Source of the DNA: Pseudoneurospora amorphoporcata
Taxonomy: Eukaryota; Ascomycota; Sordariomycetes; Sordariales; Sordariaceae
Length of the DNA stretch: 64,000 nt
Assembly: GCA_033297205.1 (NCBI GenBank)
Contig: MU859166.1
Span: forward strand, 54,757-118,756
Direction: 5' to 3'
This document shows, in pieces, positions 58,422 through 64,000 of the stretch. Each line of letters opens with the position of its first letter. Positions within the stretch are counted from its first letter, which is position 1. The position numbers and the translations under genes are program-made. The notes under the pieces were generated by a model. It ran no database searches. It was given only the letters and a program-made list of their open reading frames with translations, and had not been told where the DNA came from.

Positions 58422-59261
58422 ATCCTTGAGGGCTCCTTCGTTCTTCAGATTCTTGGTGCCGACTGATAGTATGGATGATAGGGATGCGAGGTCCAGTTAC
58501 AAAAAGGAGAAGTCGATTGAGGAAGTCTCAAAAGTCAACACCCACCCCGAGTGAGGAAGATTGAAGTGAACCTGAATTCCCGGTACACTGCTTGGACGAC
58601 TAGAAGTACACATGCTCTAGTCTATACGTGCCCGCTTGTTTGGAAGGTGTTGATGAATCAGGATCAGAATCAGAAGTCGGTTCCGTGGTGTCCCATGAGA
58701 TGGATCTGGGATGAAGAGTTACCTCTAACCAGGTTCGAGTTTCTTTTTGCTGATAGTTAGGTACCAGGAAGCCGATTTATCAGCCAAAAGGAAGATCACT
58801 GCAAATGCAAAAGCAAGAGGAAAGCAGGTATCTTTTTAAACAACCAAGTTCTTTTGTTCAGCTAGCTATTAAAGACAATATTGACTACCCTCTATGTACA
58901 GAGCAAAGGACGCCCCCGATGATTTATATGCAAGAACCCCTTCCGATCTATATACCCCTTGGCTATGCGACTTCTATCCCCTTCTATTCCCCTCAACTCC
59001 TCGTCCCCTCTTCACTGCTACTCCTTCCCCTACTCCTGCTCCTCAACTTCCCACTCCTATCCTATCCCTCTTCCTCCTCTGTTTTTATCCACTGCTTTCT
59101 ATTATATCCTCCACTCTACTGCTTCCCCTACTCCTTCTCCTCCCCTTCCGCTCATCCCCTTGACTCTTCTCCACTCCTACTCCTCTTCTCCTCCTCTCCT
59201 AGTGTGTTATTGGAGCATCGCACTCCTGTTGATGATTCTAAAACCGGGCAGGCTAGAGAAT
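58422..59261. other. intergenic with C/T-rich block
   Basis: 58960-59215 is strongly C/T-rich on the plus strand, with many CTCCTAC and CCTCTTC units. It lies 3' of the secreted-protein gene on the other strand. No gene supported. Confidence 0.55.
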
Positions 59262-60146
59262 TTAGAGGACAACCTTGAGGGCAGCGCCAAGGAAGACGTG
59301 AAGGCCACCAGCGCACTTGTTGAGGGACTGAGCGTGGGCCTGGATCTGGGCAACGAGCTGAGGAGCCTGGATGTCAAGGCCGACAACAGCGCGGAGGGCA
59401 AAGTTGACAATGGGGGTGGCGATGGGGAGGACGAGGCTGGCGATGAGGTTGAGCTCCTTGACGATGACCTTGAGGACGTCCTGGGTGGCGGTGGCGACAA
59501 GGTGCTTGAGGCAGCCCTCGACCTGGAGGAGGAGAGCCTCGATGTCGGCAACGAGGTCGAGGACGATCTGGAGCTCGGCGGCGACGAGGCCGACAGAGGG
59601 GCGGATGAGAGCGGTAACCGAGGGGATGACACCGGTGACGACGGTGTGGAGGTGGCCGGACAGGCTGACGAGGGCCTCGAGCAGGAGCTGGACGTCGATG
59701 CCGGACTCGCAGTCGACGAGCTCGGTGATGCGGGTCAAGTCGGCCTTGACGAGGACGTCGATGTTGAGGACGATGGTGGTGACCTCCTTGACGACGACGG
59801 CGGGCGCCTTGCCGGAGGTGGCACCGGAGCCGATCCTGCCGGCATCAAGGCCGGTGGAAGGGACCGAGGGGACACCGGTGGGGAAGACACCGCCGGGCTG
59901 GGTGTAGTACTCGGTCTTGTGCTGGGAGACGGTGGTGGCCCAGGTCTGGTAGAGGGTGGTGGCGGAGGTCAAGGTCTGAACGGGGGAGGCGATCTCATCG
60001 CCGTTGATGGGAGAGTCGACACCGTTGGGAAGACCGTTGAGGCCGGAGGGAGCGGCACCGTGACCACCGCAGGCAGAGCCAAGGATGGGAGAGGCAATGG
60101 CGGAGCCAATGGCGGCGGCAGAGAGGGCGGCGCTGAAGAACTTCAT
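59262..60146 (-). CDS. secreted alanine/leucine/valine-rich protein
   Basis: A single-exon gene of 294 residues. It starts MKFFSAALSAAAIGSAIASP, a classical signal peptide with likely cleavage after AIAS. A glycine/serine/proline-rich stretch (about residues 25-110) follows, then a long amphipathic helical part rich in V, L, A and I (KEVTTIVLNIDVLVKADLTR, VIPSVTALIRPSVGLVAAEL, KELNLIASLVLPIATPIVNF). Four cysteines are in the mature protein: SACGG, DCESG, EGCLKH and NKCAGG. Third positions are strongly GC-biased, which suggests high expression. The pattern suits a cell-wall or surface-binding protein; no family recognised. The leader upstream carries TTG repeats (60143-60183). Confidence 0.82.
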   Translation of the reverse strand: MKFFSAALSAAAIGSAIASPILGSACGGHGAAPSGLNGLPNGVDSPINGDEIASPVQTLTSATTLYQTWATTVSQHKTEYYTQPGGVFPTGVPSVPSTGLDAGRIGSGATSGKAPAVVVKEVTTIVLNIDVLVKADLTRITELVDCESGIDVQLLLEALVSLSGHLHTVVTGVIPSVTALIRPSVGLVAAELQIVLDLVADIEALLLQVEGCLKHLVATATQDVLKVIVKELNLIASLVLPIATPIVNFALRAVVGLDIQAPQLVAQIQAHAQSLNKCAGGLHVFLGAALKVVL

Positions 60147-62617
60147 ATTTGCGGTTGTTGTTGTTGTTGTTGGTGGTGGTTGTTGATTATAAAAAAAGGT
60201 AGTAGAAAATGGTTCTAAAGAATGTAGTAGTAGTTGGATGTTGTGATTAAAGAATGACTGTGATTATTATTAGTTGCAGTAGTGAGTGAGTGTTGTGAGT
60301 GAGTGATGATGAGAGAAAAGAAACCGGTTGATGGAGGAAGATGACCTCCTGTTATATACCAGTTTGTCGTCGATTCTGACCTCCTCATCGCGCCCCATGT
60401 TCACGATGTTGCCTGTGTGAGTTGTTCGCCATCAACGTTAGCGTCATGATGATAGGCGGTCTCTCCTTTCTCTCTTTCTCGGCAATTCTCGCTAGATCGG
60501 CAAAGTTGAACATGGTGTAAGTGGCAGCGACGGTGAGTTTGGGCGAGGGGCGTAAACGGTGAATGCATTCTCCACGGCCACAGCACTTGCGAACAAGGGT
60601 TTCGAAGCTTGAACCAGCCAACTGGTGTCGCAGATCTTAATCAGCCTGATGCCAAGGCCTGTCAACCATGGAAGCTCCGTCTTCGCAAATGATTGACGGT
60701 GTAAGGGACAGCTGCAGGGCTTCGGATCTGGAGACTAAGGTGGGGCTAGGAGAAACTCCATCGCAGCTTAATCCTAAGGTGCCATGTAAGTGCACTTATG
60801 GCTTGGCAGGGTCTGAGACGGAGCGGTGGACAAAGGTGATATTGGTCGCTGTAATTTTAGGGGTCCTCGATATGTTGGAAGAGGTCTTGACAGTGTCATC
60901 ATGGTGGTGTTCTTATCTTCCAGTTAGCGATGTTCACCTGTGCAATAAACTTTGGCCCAACGATGATGCAATGGACGACATGATTCCCAGCCCGTTTTCT
61001 TCAACACCAAGAACAGTACCATATATTGTGCAGATCAGGTACAGTGTAGTAGCCAATGCAAGATGAAGCAGTGAGACGGGGAAGTTGGGTTGCAAATGCA
61101 CAAACGGAACGTGCCGTTCAGGGGTTGCGTTGGTAAAGAAACACCAACGGAATCTCTGATCCAATGGTAAATGCCGTCGTTCCGGACTCGTTCACCTAGT
61201 TCGGGATCGACAGGAGGTCCATCCAGATCCCGGTTCAGGAGCAGATCTCCCCGATCCAACGATACGGCTCCGCGTTGTTGATCACTTCCCGTTACGCCAC
61301 TCTAGCCACAACTCACCGTTGTCACCGCCGTGTACCTGCTGGCCTGAGTCTACCGACTTTTTGGGAGGCCTCTTTCGCTTGCCGTTACCGGAGAAACACT
61401 TCAGCTCGTTTGGTATGATCAGAATAAATAATGGCAAGGCCCTGCCATGATAATTTGGTCGATCAACAACGACCGTTGCTTGTTTTTGTTTCTCTCATCT
61501 CTCCGCAGTGTGCAACCGACGAGGCTTCTGTGGGGAACTCCAGATGACGCCGACTTTCTCAGATTGCTCAACCGTTTATTTTTGGACAAGATGCAGATCG
61601 TCTCGTATCTCTCATAAAGGCATCGCGGGTGTTCGGCCCTGTGTTCGTTAGACGAAAGGGCAAAATGGCTCAACGGCAGTTGGAAAAAAAAAATTTAAAA
61701 AATTTCCCAAGATATTGCTGTCTTAGAGAGCAATACCATGAACAGAAGACTTGCAGAGCTGAAGTGAGGATGGGTTTCAAGGCGGTTGATCTTCGCCAAG
61801 CCAGGTAGACAGGTGGTAGGTGGAGTGTTCCGTAATGGAGAAAACACCGTCGATTCGGGAAGATGTGGGAGGATCACGAAGATATCAACTTCCACACATT
61901 GTGTTAGCTTCGGTATGTCCCGACTTTCCTCCAAAAGAAGATTCTCCGCCGGTTTAGAAACAAGACGCCATGATCACCAATTAGCTCGACGGCCAAGACT
62001 CAATGTCGACGATGTGGATGTAGTGGGAGACAAGTTCTTCCTGGCCTGTCCTGAAAAAAAGGAGGCGTCCAGGCGCGAGATCCGGATCTTGCAGGAGCAG
62101 GAGCAATCGCGCCGGTGCTACCGGGTGCATTCCCGGCATTGACGTGCCGTGGCTGGTAACGTCAATAAGATGCCGGAGCGAGGCGTCGAGGTCACAGTCC
62201 AAATCGCCAGATATGGTTTGTGATGTCCTAGATCGATATGTCTTCATCTGCGTGTGTTGTGATGGTGGCCCATGCTTGTGGTGTGGCGCAGAGCATGGCT
62301 GTCCGACAGTCACGATAGCTTCAGTCGAGAGTACGAGCCTGCTTGTTAGCAATTTGAGATCAAGCACTGCAGGTCTAGAGGGCAGCAATCCATAGCCTGT
62401 GGTCAAAAAAAAATATTTTTAAAAAAAAAATTTGAGGCACGATATGGTTGAAGAAGGTAATGCGATAATGCGAAATGGTGGTTTGGGGAAAGCCGTCGGA
62501 AGTGGGCTGAATTGAACCAGCTGCACCACTCGCTGTTATGTAGTCTGACCACGAAGTGTTGGATATGAACTGCCCATCATAAGTTTTCTAACATAATAAA
62601 TCTGATGTCAATCATCA
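60147..62617. other. intergenic
   Basis: About 2.5 kb without a supported gene. It holds the secreted-protein promoter, A/T-only runs at 61684-61705 and 62404-62432, and short open frames with no protein-like character. Confidence 0.45.
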
Positions 62618-62688
62618 GCGCCAGTGGTTTAGTGGTAAAATCCATCGTTGCCATCGATGGGCCCCGCGTTCGATTCGCGGCTGGCGCA
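62618..62688 (+). tRNA. tRNA-Gly(GCC)
   Basis: It begins GCGCCAGTGGTTTAGTGGTA (A box) and ends CTGGCGC plus discriminator A. The acceptor stem GCGCCAG/CTGGCGC pairs fully. The anticodon loop TTGCCAT carries GCC at 62650-62652, on a CATCG/CGATG stem, and the T arm CCGCGTTCGATTCGCGG holds the B box. No intron. T runs follow for pol III termination. Confidence 0.97.
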
Positions 62689-62712
62689 TTTCTTTTGGGT
62701 TTTTTTTGCGCC

Positions 62713-62738
62713 TTTTTTTTTTTTTTTTTTTTTTTTTT
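62713..62738. repeat. 26-nt poly-T downstream of tRNA-Gly
   Basis: A pure run of 26 T that starts 25 bases after the tRNA end. A shorter T run lies at 62700-62707, which alone would be enough for pol III termination. Confidence 0.85.
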
Positions 62739-64000
62739 GTCATGATGACCTCGTCAGATAGAAGACACTGTTGAGGCTCATGCATAGCAGTTATAATATT
62801 CAATAGGTTCCATGTGTCACAATGGCCCCTCTTTGTATGAAATGAACTGTAGAGCCACAAGAAGTTCGAGATAACAACTTCTTGTTTTTTGTCGTGGAAC
62901 TTTGTGTTTCTACAAGACCTAACATGCTATTCAGGTATCGAGCAAGCTGACATGCGAATATCTGCATTATTTTCACTGTGTCTGGCATTCTGATTCTTCT
63001 CCATCTCATGTGCTTATAATAGTTTGGTTCAATGAGTTAAACTGACATTGTTGCTATCAAAACATTGTCTTCACCATGATGTTGACAGTATGAATGTCCT
63101 CCAACGAGTGGCTATACAATTTAAATGATCATTTTCATTCACCCTCTATATAAGCACCGGATCATTGTCTCTTCCAGACACAGCAGGCCTCCACATGATC
63201 TTTTACGTCCCCCATTCGACATTCTGTCATGAGCTGGAGATTCTTGTAATGACCTACTTAAAAAGTTTTGTCTATGAGCATTGTGGTTAAGACACGCGGA
63301 GGCTAGCCGGGTCTAACAGATAACGCACAATTTAGCCACTTATCGTGTAATCCTCTGCTAGTGGCCGCTAAGCAAGACGTCACGGTACTCTTCAGATCAA
63401 TGGGAAACTCAATTGGCCAAATGCCCAGGGATGGAAAGTGCAGCTTGTAAGCGCTTGATAAGATACACTACATACGCACCAGCAGATACGTCGATAGCAA
63501 CACTTCCAGGTTTGGAACACTCAGGCATGCTCTAGCTAAAACCAACGTGATACTCCTGATCTGTTAGTGCAATGCGAGCCTTTCAGGCTGATCATACGTA
63601 ACTCTCACTATCAGCATAACAGATAATAGCAACTCTTATCGTACATGCCTGCCCTGTTCCTCGGTTAGTCGGCTCGCGGTCAGATGAACCGAAGCCATCA
63701 TCAAATCTTGGCACCTTGGTAACCCCTTCCAAAATGAAGAAGAAAAAAATAATGCAAGTGAAATTCATTTTCACCAGTCGCGATTGCCCTCGACACTTCA
63801 GGCTCTGAATGAAGCAATTAACCATTGTATTTCCGCAAACAATTGCGGTTGCGACGTCTCAATTGAGTTCGATCTCGATTCCCCAATTCCCAACGACCCA
63901 GTGGTCCAACTCTCCCCCGAAAATATTTTTCTTGGCACCCTCTGTTAGTCGGTTGTTAGAGGCCAAGCCAAAATTACCCTATTTTTGGCGCAATGGGTGC
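62739..64000. other. right end, no gene supported
   Basis: A/T-richer sequence with scattered short frames. I see no protein, RNA gene or transposon end. Confidence 0.4.

Noticed and set aside
58959..60218. 419-codon plus-strand frame opposite the secreted protein
   Set aside because: Low-complexity translation (runs of E, D, G, L) produced by the complementary strand of a biased gene and the C/T-rich block.
63260..63380. Possible tRNA or SINE-like element
   Set aside because: No A box and B box at proper spacing and no foldable acceptor stem.

Overview
The window looks like nuclear DNA of a filamentous ascomycete, most probably a Sordariomycete. The genes are broken by short GT-AG introns (about 50-150 nt) with CTAAC-type branch points. 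The core proteins are typical of this group: dynactin p62, ribosomal protein eS7, CTP synthase, a mitochondrial BolA protein, and fungal-only families of the DUF8004 and DUF7704 type. The assembly shows long-read marks: a 10-N gap at 11038-11047 between two long poly-T runs, several other 46-53 nt poly-T runs, and isolated one-base frame breaks.

Layout. 1-17 kb: gene-poor left end, an F-box/LRR-like gene (4.4-6.3 kb), a small EXPERA-like membrane protein (7.6-8.35 kb), the assembly gap, and a tandem pair of paralogous fungal multi-span membrane proteins (12.0-13.3 and 15.4-17.0 kb), each interrupted by a stop just before its last transmembrane part. 17-28.5 kb: a conserved core block with a DUF8004 protein, dynactin p62, eS7, a DUF7704 membrane protein and a zinc NADP-alcohol dehydrogenase. 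28.6-42 kb: an accessory island of decayed genes. It holds a cluster of broken dynamin-like GTPase copies, a C2H2 zinc-finger array with an internal stop, a five-exon gene of unknown function with three in-frame stops but intact splice sites, a zinc-ribbon gene with one frame break, and the C-terminal half of an SF1 helicase. 42.6-46.8 kb: CTP synthase and a class I glutamine-amidotransferase. 48.3-54.4 kb: a second accessory island with a subtilisin-like protease that has lost its N terminus at a junction with a Ty3/gypsy-like integrase fragment, a GIY-YIG nuclease fused to C2H2 zinc fingers, a 51-bp minisatellite, a short inverted copy of part of the glutamine-amidotransferase gene and another broken ORF. 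55.8-64 kb: mitochondrial BolA3-like protein, tRNA-Leu(AAG) with intron, a repeat-containing small protein, a secreted alanine/leucine/valine-rich protein and tRNA-Gly(GCC).

The main biological theme is the contrast between tidy housekeeping genes and two islands where nearly every gene carries one or a few nonsense codons with its frame otherwise intact. This fits recent inactivation, possibly by repeat-induced point mutation, although sequencing error must be excluded. The most unusual protein is the GIY-YIG plus zinc-finger gene: its nuclease core residues appear intact.
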